The position numbers were made by a program, and so were the translations under genes. The notes under the pieces are model-generated. The model made no database searches, had not been told where the DNA came from, and worked only from the letters and a program-made list of their open reading frames with translations. DNA of 64,000 nt from Clostridium pascui (GTDB taxonomy: Bacteria > Bacillota > Clostridia > Clostridiales > Clostridiaceae), in the NCBI RefSeq assembly GCF_016908015.1, contig NZ_JAFBDB010000005.1:1-64000 (forward strand), read 5' to 3'. How positions within the stretch are numbered: the stretch's first letter is position 1; each line of letters starts with the position of its first letter. Below are positions 9,687-19,022 of the stretch, piece after piece.

Positions 9687-11609
9687 TCAATCCTTCCATA
9701 GGTTATTAGCTGCGTATTTAAGTATTACATCACAGCACTCATCACAATAGCCATTTCTCTTCATTTCTTCTACCATTGCATTGTATTTTTGATTTTGCTC
9801 TTTGTCTCTAACTCTAGACTTAGTTATAATTCTAGACATTTCTCTTACAGAATAGGTTAATTTCTTTTCTACAGCTTCTTTTAGTGGTTCGTAGGAAGTG
9901 TAATCTATCTTAGCTCCCTTTCTTACCAAATAGAACATATAAGAAGTTACATCGGATCTAAATCCCTTCGCTGAGCTATCTGAAATTCCTATTTGTTCTT
10001 CTATGGAGCGCATAAATTTTTCATCTGGCTCAAGCTGCTCTCCAGTTGCCTTATCCTTAATCTTTGTCTTGTTAACAAAAGCTTCAGCATGATCTAAGTA
10101 GTTATTAAATAAGCTTTCTGCCTGTTCTCTAAAGCTTTGGATAAATGCCTTAGTGATTTCCTTTTCTAAAATCTTATTGTATTCTTTCCTTATTGTATCT
10201 TGAAGCAGCGCTAGATATTTCTTTCTTTCGTCATCTGCTATATCTAAATCTTTAACGGATTTTATAATGCTTTCCATTACACTTAATGGGTTTATGCAGC
10301 CTTCCTTAGATTCGGATAATGCATTGTCTATTGCCTTAACTATAAATCTAGTTGAAATACCGCTCATACCTTCTCTAAGTCCTGCTTCTTCTCTAAGCTC
10401 TGTGATATCAATCTTTTTAGTGGTTCCCTTTTCTACAATTTCTTCTCCATTATAAATTTTAAGCTTAGTTAAGAGGTCAACTTTATTAGATGGCTGAAGC
10501 CTTGTAAGTATGGCAAACATAGCTGCTATATCTATAGTATGAGGTGCAATGTGAGCAGCAAAATTACTCTTACCAAGTATCTTTTTATAAATCTTTTTCT
10601 CTTCATTTAGCTCCATGCAATATGGTACTTCTATTTTTACTATTCTATCTAGTATTGCTTCGTTGGTATGATCTGATTTAAATTTAGTCCATTCTGCTTC
10701 ATTTGAATGGGCAAGGATTACTCCATCAAAATATATCATAGAGCCTTTTCCTGGTGATGGTATAGATTTTTCCTGAGTAGCTGTTATTATAGTATGAAGG
10801 TATTCAACATCATTTTTGAATACTTCAATAAACTCTACAAGCCCTCTATTACCTACGTTAAAGGCTCCATTTAATGCAAATATTCTAGGGTCGTCTTCAG
10901 CATAAAGATCCATCTTTGAGATATCTACAGAACCAATGAGGACAGATGTGTCTTGATTATTTGGATCAACTGGCGGCACAACTCCTATGCCCTTCCTTGA
11001 TCTGATTGAAAAGTCTACTTTTTCTACTGGGAATTTTTCATATTCTCCATTATATTCATGAAGTAATTTATATCTACATACTGGACATAAATCTCCCTCT
11101 ATTTTAATTCCAAGCTCTTCTTCAAATTCTTTTCTTAAATGTTTAGGAATTAAATGAAGTGGTTCTTCTCTCATAGGACATCCCTTTAAGCCATATACTG
11201 ATTCTGATGTTTCAAGTGCCTTTTTAAGAGATTCAACCAAAGAAGACTTTCCTGATCCTACAGGTCCTACAAGATATAATACCTGTCTTGATTCTTCACC
11301 TTTCATAGATGCTGAATAAAAATAATTAACAAGTTTCATTAAAGTTTTGTCTATTCCAAAGAAGTCATTTTTAAAAAACTTATAACTTTTAATTACTTGA
11401 TTTCCATATATCTTTCTTATTCTTATATTTTCCTCTGGATCTAATACTTCTACGCCTTCACGAGTTATTATCTCATGCATTCTTTCATGAGCTAATTTAT
11501 ATACTTCAGGATTATTTTTCAATATTTCCAAATAGTCAAGGAAAGTTCCTTCAAATTTATCGCTTTTTCTTCTTTCTCTATCCTTCTCTATCAACTCTTT
11601 AAAATTCAT
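9687..11609 (-). CDS. prkA: PrkA family AAA+/serine protein kinase
   Basis: The start is ATG 11609. GGAGGG lies just before it, and that Shine-Dalgarno overlaps an alternative ATG at 11621, which is therefore rejected. The protein is 640 aa, close to the known PrkA length of about 630. It has an N-terminal AAA+ domain with Walker A GPVGSGKS (about residues 115-122), a cysteine pair region (CPMREEP ... CPVCRYK) that could bind metal, and a C-terminal PrkA kinase-like domain. PrkA is described both as a Ser/Thr kinase and as an ATP-dependent protease-like AAA protein active in sporulation and stress. First gene of its operon. Confidence 0.95.
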   Translation of the reverse strand: MNFKELIEKDRERRKSDKFEGTFLDYLEILKNNPEVYKLAHERMHEIITREGVEVLDPEENIRIRKIYGNQVIKSYKFFKNDFFGIDKTLMKLVNYFYSASMKGEESRQVLYLVGPVGSGKSSLVESLKKALETSESVYGLKGCPMREEPLHLIPKHLRKEFEEELGIKIEGDLCPVCRYKLLHEYNGEYEKFPVEKVDFSIRSRKGIGVVPPVDPNNQDTSVLIGSVDISKMDLYAEDDPRIFALNGAFNVGNRGLVEFIEVFKNDVEYLHTIITATQEKSIPSPGKGSMIYFDGVILAHSNEAEWTKFKSDHTNEAILDRIVKIEVPYCMELNEEKKIYKKILGKSNFAAHIAPHTIDIAAMFAILTRLQPSNKVDLLTKLKIYNGEEIVEKGTTKKIDITELREEAGLREGMSGISTRFIVKAIDNALSESKEGCINPLSVMESIIKSVKDLDIADDERKKYLALLQDTIRKEYNKILEKEITKAFIQSFREQAESLFNNYLDHAEAFVNKTKIKDKATGEQLEPDEKFMRSIEEQIGISDSSAKGFRSDVTSYMFYLVRKGAKIDYTSYEPLKEAVEKKLTYSVREMSRIITKSRVRDKEQNQKYNAMVEEMKRNGYCDECCDVILKYAANNLWKD

Positions 11610-11802
11610 AATTCCCTCCATACTAAATTGATTAATTATTCGCTTCTATTCTATTGTTGTATTTATTTATATTAGGAAAAACATATATTTAGAACCTCAA
11701 TAATGTCGTAATCCACTGGTAAATATTATGAACATTTAAGTTTATTTAAAATTAATTTTAAGTTATAATAAAAATAAGACATTTTGTATTGGGGGTATTT
11801 GA
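11610..11802. promoter_or_regulatory. Divergent promoter region between prkA and threonine aldolase
   Basis: About 190 bp of AT-rich DNA separates the two divergent starts. On the + strand a TATAAT lies at about 11764 upstream of the aldolase, with GGGGGT as ribosome site. No convincing -35 was found, and no clear minus-strand promoter for prkA, which might use a sporulation sigma factor. Confidence 0.4.
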
Positions 11803-12834
11803 ATGAGTTTTATTGATTTGAGAAGTGATACAGTAACAAAGCCAACTGAAGAAATGAGAAAAGCTATGTATAATGCTGAAGTTGGCGATGATGTATATGA
11901 AGATGATTCTACTGTTAAGGAATTAGAAGAATATGCTGCAAAGTTAGTTAATAAAGAAGCTGCACTATTTGTTCCTACTGGCACCTTTGGAAATCAGCTT
12001 TCATTATTTACACACTGCCTTCGCGGCACTGAAGTTATACTGGAGGAAAACTGTCACATTCTTCAGCATGAAGTAGGCGCGCCTGCAATCATTGCTGGAG
12101 TTCAGATAAGGCCTTTAAAAAGCAATAAAGGAGAAATGAATCCCAGCGAAGTTGAAAAAACTATAAGAGGTGAAGATATACATTTTCCTGAAACCAGTTT
12201 AATATGTGTAGAAAACGCTCATTCTAATGGAAGAGTTATGTCTATTCAAAATATGAAAGAAATATATGAAGCAGCTAAAAAGCATAACTTACCTGTTCAC
12301 TTAGATGGTGCAAGACTTTTTAATGCAGCTGCTTCTTTAGATGTGGAAGCCTCTGACATAACTAAATACTGTGATTCTGTTATGTTTTGTCTTTCAAAGG
12401 GTCTGTGTGCTCCTATAGGTTCCATGATTGCAGGTTCTAAAGAATTTATTGCAAAAGCACGTAAAAAGAGAAAGATTATGGGCGGCGGAATGAGACAAGC
12501 GGGAATACTAGCTGCAGCAGGATTGGTTGCCCTTAAAGATATGAGACAGCACTTAAAAGTTGATCATGAAAATGCTAGATTTTTAGGAGAAGAATTATCC
12601 AAAATTCCGGGTATTAATGTAAACCTTGACCAAATTCACATTAATATGGTATTCTTTAGCATAGAAGATTCCTCTATTGACGATAAACTTATAGTAGATG
12701 AATTTTATAAAAATGGCATTAAGATAAACCCACCTGAAAATGGTGAATTTAGATTTGTTACTAACTACTGGGTTAATAAAGAACATATTAATATATGTGT
12801 AAATATTTTAAAACAGTTATTAAATGGAAAATAG
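11803..12834 (+). CDS. ltaE: Low-specificity L-threonine aldolase
   Basis: 343 aa PLP enzyme of the threonine aldolase / beta-eliminating lyase family, cleaving L-threonine (and allo-threonine) to glycine and acetaldehyde. The N-terminus IDLRSDTVTKPT is the family hallmark, the PLP phosphate and ring contacts include HLDGAR (167-171), and the Schiff-base lysine is K199 in CLSKGLCAPIG. The ATG is preceded by GGGGGT. It stands alone, between divergent prkA and a hairpin terminator, so it is probably monocistronic. Related GntG-type enzymes act on other beta-hydroxy amino acids and cannot be excluded. Confidence 0.92.
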   Translation: MSFIDLRSDTVTKPTEEMRKAMYNAEVGDDVYEDDSTVKELEEYAAKLVNKEAALFVPTGTFGNQLSLFTHCLRGTEVILEENCHILQHEVGAPAIIAGVQIRPLKSNKGEMNPSEVEKTIRGEDIHFPETSLICVENAHSNGRVMSIQNMKEIYEAAKKHNLPVHLDGARLFNAAASLDVEASDITKYCDSVMFCLSKGLCAPIGSMIAGSKEFIAKARKKRKIMGGGMRQAGILAAAGLVALKDMRQHLKVDHENARFLGEELSKIPGINVNLDQIHINMVFFSIEDSSIDDKLIVDEFYKNGIKINPPENGEFRFVTNYWVNKEHINICVNILKQLLNGK

Positions 12835-12837
12835 TTA

Positions 12838-12865
12838 GGACAAGCATTGCTTGTCCCTTACTTTT
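12838..12865 (+). terminator. Terminator of threonine aldolase
   Basis: An 8-bp stem GGACAAGC-ATT-GCTTGTCC (12838-12856) starts 4 bp after the stop codon and is followed by a T-rich tail. Confidence 0.65.
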
Positions 12866-12983
12866 ATCCTAAATTTTAATATTTATGCTATATTTTAATA
12901 TTTATTTTTTATTTATACACCTATTTTCTAATATTTTTTGTATAATTAAAGTAATAATTAAATTAACTTAAGGAGGTATATTT

Positions 12984-14063
12984 ATGAAGAACTTTAAAAA
13001 GATTTGTATATTGTTATGTTTGTCCTTTGTATTCCTCGCTTCTTGCAGCAAAAATAATACTGTAAATAATAATCCAACTGGAGATAAAACGCCAACAGAT
13101 AATCCTACTGAGCAAACTACAAATTACACTATAAAAGATTATTATCCTTTTAAAGAAAATATAACACTAAAATATGAGGGAATTGGAAATGAATATGCTG
13201 AAAAAACTGTATACACAGATTTCATAAATGGAAATAAAATTCAGCTTAGGAGCATAAATGCTGGTACTACCTTAGCACAGGTATTACAGTATACAGATGG
13301 AGAGCTAAGACTCCTAGATTCTGTAGGAGAGTTTTATTATAGGGATAACTTAACTAATAATGAATATAGTAAGTACGAAATTCTGTTAAAAGAACCTTTG
13401 AAGAAAGGAACTTCATGGACACTATCTGATGGCAAAAAAAGATATATTTCTGCTGTGGATAAAGAAGTAACTACTCCTTCTGGGAGCTATAAAGCGCTAG
13501 AAGTAACTACAGAACATGGAGATTCTACAACTTATGATTATTATGCTTTAAATCAAGGCTTAGTAAAAAGCCTATTTAAATCAAATGGTATGGAAGTTAC
13601 AACTTCACTAGAAAAAATAATTAAAGATGCTCCTGTAGTTCAAACAACTAAATTCTATTATCCTGATTATGCAAATGACAGAATGGTTTTTCACAAGATA
13701 GCTTTAAATTTCAAAACAAATGATGATACTAAGGCGGCCTTTGAAAAATATTTAAAAGAAAGTCCAAATAAAGATTTTAACCCGCTGATTGGACAAAAGG
13801 TAAAAATTAACAAGCTTTATTTAAATCAAAAATCTAATACAGTAATGGTAGATTTCACAGGAAACTTAGTTACTGAAATGAATGCTGGAAGCGGCTTAGA
13901 AGCAGCTATATTAAAAGGAATAACAAACACCCTTGGAGATTATTACAATACCACTAACGTAATAATAACTATGGATGGAAAGCCTTACAGCTCAGGACAC
14001 ATTCTTCTTGAAGAAGGCGAAGTTCTTAGAACTGATTATAAAAACATAATTGAATACAAGTAA
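12984..14063 (+). CDS. GerMN-domain lipoprotein
   Basis: 359 aa. A lipoprotein signal ends at LASC (Cys21), followed by an Asn/Thr/Pro-rich linker (22-50), so the protein should be anchored outside the membrane. The middle region (about 50-210) has no family I can name. The C-terminal part (about 220-355) has the GerMN fold signature: a repeated F-Y-Y-P-D-Y strand opening, L-x-K-x-E spacing, and a closing segment about shifting a term of the sequence (VMVDFTGNLV). GerMN proteins contribute to spore germination or spore wall assembly. Start ATG with AAGGAGG. A strong terminator follows at once. Confidence 0.85.
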   Translation: MKNFKKICILLCLSFVFLASCSKNNTVNNNPTGDKTPTDNPTEQTTNYTIKDYYPFKENITLKYEGIGNEYAEKTVYTDFINGNKIQLRSINAGTTLAQVLQYTDGELRLLDSVGEFYYRDNLTNNEYSKYEILLKEPLKKGTSWTLSDGKKRYISAVDKEVTTPSGSYKALEVTTEHGDSTTYDYYALNQGLVKSLFKSNGMEVTTSLEKIIKDAPVVQTTKFYYPDYANDRMVFHKIALNFKTNDDTKAAFEKYLKESPNKDFNPLIGQKVKINKLYLNQKSNTVMVDFTGNLVTEMNAGSGLEAAILKGITNTLGDYYNTTNVIITMDGKPYSSGHILLEEGEVLRTDYKNIIEYK

Positions 14064-14102
14064 TTAAAAAAGGAAATTGCAACTGATGCAATTTCCTTTT
14101 TT
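14064..14102. terminator. Bidirectional terminator
   Basis: Arms AAAAAAGGAAATTGCA and TGCAATTTCCTTTTTT enclose a 5-nt loop, giving T runs on both strands. It serves the GerMN lipoprotein (+) and the convergent membrane protein (-). Confidence 0.85.
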
Positions 14103-14463
14103 AATTACTTAAGTTTTTATATTGCATAATCATATCCGTAATAGAAAATGCAAAAAACGTAAAATAAGCAATTTCCTTACCAGTTCCTGTATCCCTAGCA
14201 TAAATGAGAAAAATCGGTAAAACTATTACACTGAGAACTTGAATAAATTTATCATTAGAATCATTATTTTTTGTATATATATCAGCTAGTATACCCTTTT
14301 TACCTAGAACATAAAAAACTACTAATACAATTCCCGATAAGATTAAACAAATAATAGTTATGAAATTGTTATGTTCCAGGAACCAATAACATGTGATTAA
14401 AGCTAACAGCCAAATAGTTAGATTTTCCCCTATCCACTGAGTTTTAATTTTATTATTAACCAT
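14101..14463 (-). CDS. Small hypothetical membrane protein
   Basis: No family recognised. From ATG 14463 it is 120 aa; a TTG at 14496 in the same frame would give 131 aa, but its upstream sequence has no good ribosome site. Four hydrophobic segments are visible (about residues 13-30, 33-52, 73-88, 95-110 of the shorter form), separated by short loops with an Asn/Asp-rich patch (TKNNDSNDK). The DUF6442 family resembles it in size, but this is not tested. It is isolated: a terminator lies on its 3' side and a long palindromic repeat on its 5' side. Confidence 0.65.
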   Translation of the reverse strand: MVNNKIKTQWIGENLTIWLLALITCYWFLEHNNFITIICLILSGIVLVVFYVLGKKGILADIYTKNNDSNDKFIQVLSVIVLPIFLIYARDTGTGKEIAYFTFFAFSITDMIMQYKNLSN

Positions 14464-14532
14464 TTCCCATTCATCCCCAATACTATTGCTTTCCAATACA
14501 TCACTTATATGTCAATAACTATATATATAGTT

Positions 14533-14802
14533 GAAATTCAGTTCACTGAATTTCTTCCTTTAGTAAGTTTCTAGTAATATTTTTAATGTTGAACTATAGT
14601 ATGGGATTTGCATTGTAGAAAGCATTGAATGAGCTTTAAAACGGCTTTATTTATAAATTAAAAATACCGTTAAGAGCCTTCTACTGTCTGAGCACAGCGA
14701 GTTTAGAAGGCTTAGGTATTTTAAATTTATAAATATTAGCCGTTTTTAGCGAAATGAACGCTTTCCTAAATGCAAATTCCATACTGTTAGTTCAACATTA
14801 AC
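14533..14802. repeat. Long palindromic element, copy 1
   Basis: A 9-bp hairpin (GAAATTCAG ... CTGAATTTC, 14533-14554) is followed by TTCCTTTAGTA and then by an imperfect palindrome from ATTTTTAATGTTGAAC (14579) to GTTCAACATTAA (about 14790-14801). The apex (14681-14706) is ACTGTCTGAGC-ACAGCGAGTTTAG, flanked by GCCTTCTA / TAGAAGGC. The element ends about 3 bp before the ppaX stop codon. It shares the apex and layout with copies at 40860-41139 and 59780-60005 and with a partial inverted copy at 40657-40758. It fills most of the 340-bp gap between genes. Confidence 0.88.
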
Positions 14803-14804
14803 CC

Positions 14805-15443
14805 TTAAATATTAACCAATTCTACTATTTCTTCAATAGAGTCTATTACATAATCAGGCTTATGAGTAAGTATTTCATCTACAGAAAGAGCTGTATATTT
14901 CACAAGGCATGTTAAAGCTCCTGCATTTTTGCCGCAAAGAATATCATTGTGGCTGTCTCCTACCATTAAGGATTCTTTTGGAGACACATCCAGAATTTCG
15001 CAAGCCTTCAAAACGGGCTCTCCTTCTGGTTTATGTTTTAATGTGTCCTCTGGAGTTATAACCACATCCATAAACCTATCTAAATTAAATAATTTAAGTC
15101 CTCTTAAGGCTATAGCTCTTCTTTTAGAAGTAACTATTCCAAGCTTAAATCCCTTATGCTTTAAAGCGGTTAAACCTTCTTTAACTCCCTTTATTTCCTT
15201 TGTTAGCTCATCATGAATTGCTTCATTATATTTTATGTATGTATCATATAAGAATTTTGCTCTATCCTTACCATATCTCTCCATTACCCCCATTAAAGGC
15301 TCTCCAAAGGTTTTAACTATTTCTTCATCTTCTATAGTTAAATGCCCTAAATGAGTGTCAAAAACATGCCTAAAGGATTTTAATATTAAATCATTGGTAT
15401 CTATAAGAGTTCCATCTAAGTCAAAAAGTATTGCCTTTATCAT
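14805..15443 (-). CDS. ppaX: Pyrophosphatase PpaX (HAD family)
   Basis: 212 aa HAD-superfamily hydrolase. Motif I is FDLDGTLIDTN (residues 7-17), motif II lies in VTSKRR, motif III near KHKPEG, and motif IV is VGDSHND. The length and the start match PpaX, which hydrolyses the pyrophosphate released when HPr-Ser-P is dephosphorylated by HPr kinase/phosphorylase. hprK is present about 16 kb away rather than adjacent. A phosphoglycolate phosphatase (Gph) assignment is the main alternative. It lies 16 bp downstream of the Nudix hydrolase in the same direction, so the two are probably cotranscribed. Confidence 0.82.
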   Translation of the reverse strand: MIKAILFDLDGTLIDTNDLILKSFRHVFDTHLGHLTIEDEEIVKTFGEPLMGVMERYGKDRAKFLYDTYIKYNEAIHDELTKEIKGVKEGLTALKHKGFKLGIVTSKRRAIALRGLKLFNLDRFMDVVITPEDTLKHKPEGEPVLKACEILDVSPKESLMVGDSHNDILCGKNAGALTCLVKYTALSVDEILTHKPDYVIDSIEEIVELVNI

Positions 15444-15459
15444 TGTCCCCTCCTATTAC

Positions 15460-15963
15460 CTATTTAAGCGACTTTAAATAAAAATATCCCATTATGGTTT
15501 TATCATCTATTATTTCTCCGCTTGAAACCATGTTTTCAAATGTACTAAAATCTACCCATTTTCCTTCTAATACATCTTCATCTTGTATTTTACTTGTATC
15601 AAAGTCACCCTTATTTATATTTACTAAAAACATATTCATAGTACTTGCGCTAAATCCTAGTATAGGTTTATAGGAAACTATTTTCTTAACATCATCTCTT
15701 TTAACATTTAGTGCCGTTTCTTCTTGAAGTTCACGTATCAAGCAGTCTTCTATTGCTTCCCCTTCTACATCTAGGACTCCCGCTGGAATTTCATAGGTTT
15801 CTTTCATTACTGCAGGTCTAAATTGTCTTACTAAAAGTATTTCATTTTCTTCATTTAATACTACAGCTGAAACTGCATCATGATTTTTAACTATTTCATA
15901 TTCCCTATCTTTAACTTCCCTTTTATAAAGTTTTAACCATCCATCATATATTAACTTATCCAT
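15460..15963 (-). CDS. Nudix hydrolase, ADP-ribose pyrophosphatase type
   Basis: 167 aa. The N-terminal beta-strand region and the order of elements match NudF-type ADP-ribose pyrophosphatases, which split ADP-ribose into AMP and ribose 5-phosphate. The Nudix box begins PAGVLDVEGE and ends IRELQEETA. The catalytic REL-x-EE core is intact, but the box carries one extra residue before GE, and its last Gly is Ala. The ATG at 15963 is preceded by a GGGGTG-type site. ppaX follows after 16 bp. Substrate specificity is inferred from overall resemblance. Confidence 0.85.
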   Translation of the reverse strand: MDKLIYDGWLKLYKREVKDREYEIVKNHDAVSAVVLNEENEILLVRQFRPAVMKETYEIPAGVLDVEGEAIEDCLIRELQEETALNVKRDDVKKIVSYKPILGFSASTMNMFLVNINKGDFDTSKIQDEDVLEGKWVDFSTFENMVSSGEIIDDKTIMGYFYLKSLK

Positions 15964-15989
15964 GATTAATTCACCCCTTGCATAATTTA

Positions 15990-16046
15990 TAGAAATCTTT
16001 GATTTCGTGATAAATCAGCACATCTCACTTTGGTGAGATGCTTCCT
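15990..16046. repeat. Short hairpin repeat after a stop codon, copy A
   Basis: Directly after the stop of the gene at 16047 (minus strand) lies an AAAGGAAGCATCTCAC ... GTGAGATGTGCTGATTTA hairpin. A related element with the same outer sequences (AAGGAAaCATCTC ... GAGATaTGCTGATTTA) follows the stop codon at 27970. The shared ends with a variable loop point to a dispersed repeat family. Confidence 0.6.
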
Positions 16047-16730
16047 TTAAAAATCGTGCTCTATTCCTAGTTCATTTAAAAGCTTAACCTTTTGATTATA
16101 TATTTCCTGTCTCTCTTTTATGATAGCATTCATTGGAGTATCATCACATATTTCATTATAAGATAGCTGCCACACTCTTAAAAATTCTATGGCTCTTGTA
16201 ACAGCTCCCCCTTGAGTATAAAAAGTTTCTTTTCCTACTGCTTCTGTAAGCTTTTTCCCAAAATCAAATAAAAGCTCCTTTTCAATCTTTCCACCGCCTG
16301 CCCATACAAGCTTTGGAGTTAATGCACTATAAAGTTCTGAAGGGGTACCAACCCACGCATCTATAGCTTCTTTTCTATTTCCCTTTTTATTTGTTAAATC
16401 TTTTAAAGTATTATCCATGGATTCCTTTATTTCTCCATAAAATAAATTAAGTACTCCTCCTGTTTTCTTATAAACAGATTGGTATATAAAATCGGACTTA
16501 TGTAATGGAAGCATTTTTTTATATTCATCCTGTATTGGTGATTTTTCAAGTTCCGGCATTACCTTTAATATTCCCGAAGCATCTTTATTTATAACTGTAT
16601 ATTCATAAAGTGTTTTTCCATCTAAAGCTTCAAACTTTTCATTTAAAGAACATTCTATTTGCGTTAAAAATAATTTTACTGCTGTAAGCTGATCTGGTAA
16701 CCATATGTCATGAGTATTGTTATTTCCCAT
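16047..16730 (-). CDS. Hypothetical protein of unknown family
   Basis: 227 aa, soluble, no signal peptide or membrane segment, not recognised. It opens with NNNTHDIWLPDQLTAVKLFLTQIE and is mostly helical by composition. It contains a Gly-rich stretch (KLVWAGGGKIEKE, about residue 140) and an aromatic-rich stretch (RVWQLSYNEIC, about 190). The ATG at 16730 lies 4 bp after the TPR gene stop with a good AGGAG site, so the two genes form an operon and may act together. Confidence 0.75.
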   Translation of the reverse strand: MGNNNTHDIWLPDQLTAVKLFLTQIECSLNEKFEALDGKTLYEYTVINKDASGILKVMPELEKSPIQDEYKKMLPLHKSDFIYQSVYKKTGGVLNLFYGEIKESMDNTLKDLTNKKGNRKEAIDAWVGTPSELYSALTPKLVWAGGGKIEKELLFDFGKKLTEAVGKETFYTQGGAVTRAIEFLRVWQLSYNEICDDTPMNAIIKERQEIYNQKVKLLNELGIEHDF

Positions 16731-16734
16731 AGTA

Positions 16735-17394
16735 TTATTCTCCTTTCAAGCTGGCTAACATTTGTCTTGCATTACTGTAATCTGGATTAATTGCCAGCAC
16801 TTCATTTAATACAATTTCTGATTTTTCATCATCATTTTTCACTATAAGATAATGCTTAGCCATATTATAAAGTGCTTTAACTTTTAACTCTTCTCCATTA
16901 GGTGCCTCATCACTAAAGAAGCTTGATTTTTGATAGTTTTCTAAGGACTTATCAAACATTCCTAAAAGATTATATATATATCCTAAGTTATAGTATGACA
17001 TTGAATCATTTTTCTTTAACTCAAGTGATTTTAAAAACCTTTCCTTACTTTCAAATATGTTTCCATAATATCTTAAGCCCATATCCGCTAATACATATTC
17101 GGTGTAATAATTATCAGCATATATTTTTAATCTTTTGCTGTAGTTTTCTACTGCTTCTACATCTTTCTTTTCTGAGGCTCTTATAAATAAGAACATTTCT
17201 AATGCCCATAAAACATCAAGCTTATCCTTATTTTCTTCTATGTACTGTTTAAAATAATTATGTAATGAAGTATTTTTTTCTACTTCCTTTAAAATTGACT
17301 CAATATAATTTTCTTCATTTATGTTTGTGTTATATTCCTCTTGTACCATCTGCTGAAACTTTTTTATGGTATGATAATTGCTTTGACTTTTCAT
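16735..17394 (-). CDS. TPR-repeat protein
   Basis: 219 aa from ATG 17394, which has AGAAGGAG eight bases upstream; a GTG at 17403 overlaps that site and is unlikely. The C-terminal half holds two or three tetratricopeptide-like repeats (for example SMSYYNLGYIYNLLGMFDKSLENYQKS and VKALYNMAKHYLI, split here only by description), with a last repeat around NPDYSNARQML. TPR arrays bind partner proteins. It has no signal peptide, so it is cytoplasmic. It is followed after 4 bp by an unrecognised gene, which could be its partner. Confidence 0.78.
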   Translation of the reverse strand: MKSQSNYHTIKKFQQMVQEEYNTNINEENYIESILKEVEKNTSLHNYFKQYIEENKDKLDVLWALEMFLFIRASEKKDVEAVENYSKRLKIYADNYYTEYVLADMGLRYYGNIFESKERFLKSLELKKNDSMSYYNLGYIYNLLGMFDKSLENYQKSSFFSDEAPNGEELKVKALYNMAKHYLIVKNDDEKSEIVLNEVLAINPDYSNARQMLASLKGE

Positions 17395-17584
17395 AAAGTT
17401 CACTCCTTCTTAAAAGATTAACATTTCTATTATATATCTTCCCATAGTTAAAAATCTACCCTTTTAATACAAATGAATTAACTAATCCCCATAATATACT
17501 ATAATTCATACAAATATAAATACATTTATGTTATAATAAATATGTTTTTATTTTTGACAATAAACGTAACAAAGGTGGGATAAT

Positions 17585-18619
17585 ATGAAGAAAAAAATAC
17601 TAGCAGGTATAATTGCAGCTTTTTCTTTGTCTTTTATACTTAGTTCTTGTAGCAGCGATTCAAATAAAGAAGTAGTTAAGAAAAATTATCTTTTAGGAAC
17701 AATTGTAGAAATCAAGGCCTATGGTAAAAGTGCTGAAAAAGCAACAGATGAAGCTATGAAAAAGATATCTGAAGTTGATGACAAGATGTCTACAACTAAA
17801 CCTACAAGCGAAGTTTCCCTTATAAATAAAAATGCAGGTAAAGCTTATGTACAAGTTAGCGATGATACCTTTTATGTAATAAAAAAGTCCCTTGAATACA
17901 GTAAACTTTCGAATGGTGCCTTTGATATAACAATAGGGCCTTTAAGCAGTCTTTGGGGAATTGGGACGGATAAAGCTAATCTTCCTAAAGACAGTGATAT
18001 TAAGGATAAACTAAAGCTTGTTAATTATAATGATGTGTTAATTAAGGAAGACACTAAAGAAGTTAAACTTAAAAACCCTAATCAAGCTATAGATTTAGGC
18101 GGGATAGCCAAAGGATATACTGCAGACTTAGTTAAAGATATTTTAGAAAACAATAACGTAAAAACAGCCTTTATTAACTTGGGCGGCAATGTACTAACCG
18201 TCGGTAACAAGTTAGATGGATCTCTTTGGAACATTGGTGTTCAAGACCCTTTAAAGGAAAGAGGCGAATATTTTGCTATAGCTAAAGTTGGCAGCAAATC
18301 TGTTGTAAGCTCAGGAAATTACGAAAGATTTTTTATAAAAGATGGTAAGAGATATCATCATATTTTAAACACTAAAACAGGGTATCCATCTGAAAGTGGA
18401 ATAATAGGAACTACTATTATTTCTAATAAATCCGTTGACGGAGATGCACTTTCTACTAGTACCTTTGTACTTGGTGTAGATGAAGGAATGAAGCTTATAG
18501 AATCTCTAGATGGTGTAGAAGCAGTATTTGTAACAGCAGATAAAAAAGTATATTATACCTCTGGATTAAAGGATCATTTTAAAATAACAAACGAGGAGTA
18601 TAAGTATGAAAAAAGGTGA
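17585..18619 (+). CDS. apbE: FAD:protein FMN transferase ApbE (lipoprotein)
   Basis: 344 aa. The lipobox LSSC puts the lipid on Cys22, so the enzyme faces the outside of the membrane. ApbE takes FMN from FAD and links it through a phosphoester to a threonine of target proteins, including RnfG and RnfD. Visible family features are the YLLGTIVEIKAYG start of the domain, the ITIGPLSSLW segment, the FAD/Mg region DLGGIAKGYTAD (about residue 165) and the C-terminal DGDALSTSTFVLG. It overlaps the next gene by 14 bp and converges on the rnf operon, which supplies likely substrates. Confidence 0.95.
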   Translation: MKKKILAGIIAAFSLSFILSSCSSDSNKEVVKKNYLLGTIVEIKAYGKSAEKATDEAMKKISEVDDKMSTTKPTSEVSLINKNAGKAYVQVSDDTFYVIKKSLEYSKLSNGAFDITIGPLSSLWGIGTDKANLPKDSDIKDKLKLVNYNDVLIKEDTKEVKLKNPNQAIDLGGIAKGYTADLVKDILENNNVKTAFINLGGNVLTVGNKLDGSLWNIGVQDPLKERGEYFAIAKVGSKSVVSSGNYERFFIKDGKRYHHILNTKTGYPSESGIIGTTIISNKSVDGDALSTSTFVLGVDEGMKLIESLDGVEAVFVTADKKVYYTSGLKDHFKITNEEYKYEKR

Positions 18620-19004
18620 TAAAATATTATTTGTTATAGTAATAGCAGTTTTACTGATTATGAGTGCTGGAACCTATGCCTATAAATTAGCCTTTAAAGA
18701 TAAAGATAAAGTAGCTGTAATTAAAGCAGACGGAAAGGTTGTTAAAACTATAAATCTTTCAAAATTAAAGAAACCTGAAAAATTTGATATTAAAGAAGGC
18801 GATCATTTTAATACCATTGTAGTAGAAAAGGATAAAATTAGTATAATAGATGCAGATTGTCCCGATAAAGTTTGTATAAAAACTGGATGGATTTCTGATG
18901 CAGGTGAGTCAATTGTCTGCCTTCCAAATAAACTTATAATAAGTATCGAGGGTGGAGAAACTTCTGATAAGCCTCCAACTGATATAGATGGTGCTTCATA
19001 TTAA
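18606..19004 (+). CDS. NusG domain II-containing membrane-anchored protein
   Basis: 132 aa. An N-terminal membrane anchor (about residues 8-26) is followed by a small beta-rich extracytoplasmic domain with two cysteines in CPDKVC and a third in SIVCLPNKL, the pattern of stand-alone NusG_II proteins. These are usually encoded between apbE and a Gx transporter in clostridial genomes. Their role is unknown but they travel with flavinylation and Rnf-type electron transfer. The 14-bp overlap with apbE implies coupled translation. It is not a transcription factor despite the domain name. Confidence 0.88.
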   Translation: MKKGDKILFVIVIAVLLIMSAGTYAYKLAFKDKDKVAVIKADGKVVKTINLSKLKKPEKFDIKEGDHFNTIVVEKDKISIIDADCPDKVCIKTGWISDAGESIVCLPNKLIISIEGGETSDKPPTDIDGASY

Positions 19005-19022
19005 GAGCATTGAGGTGATTAA

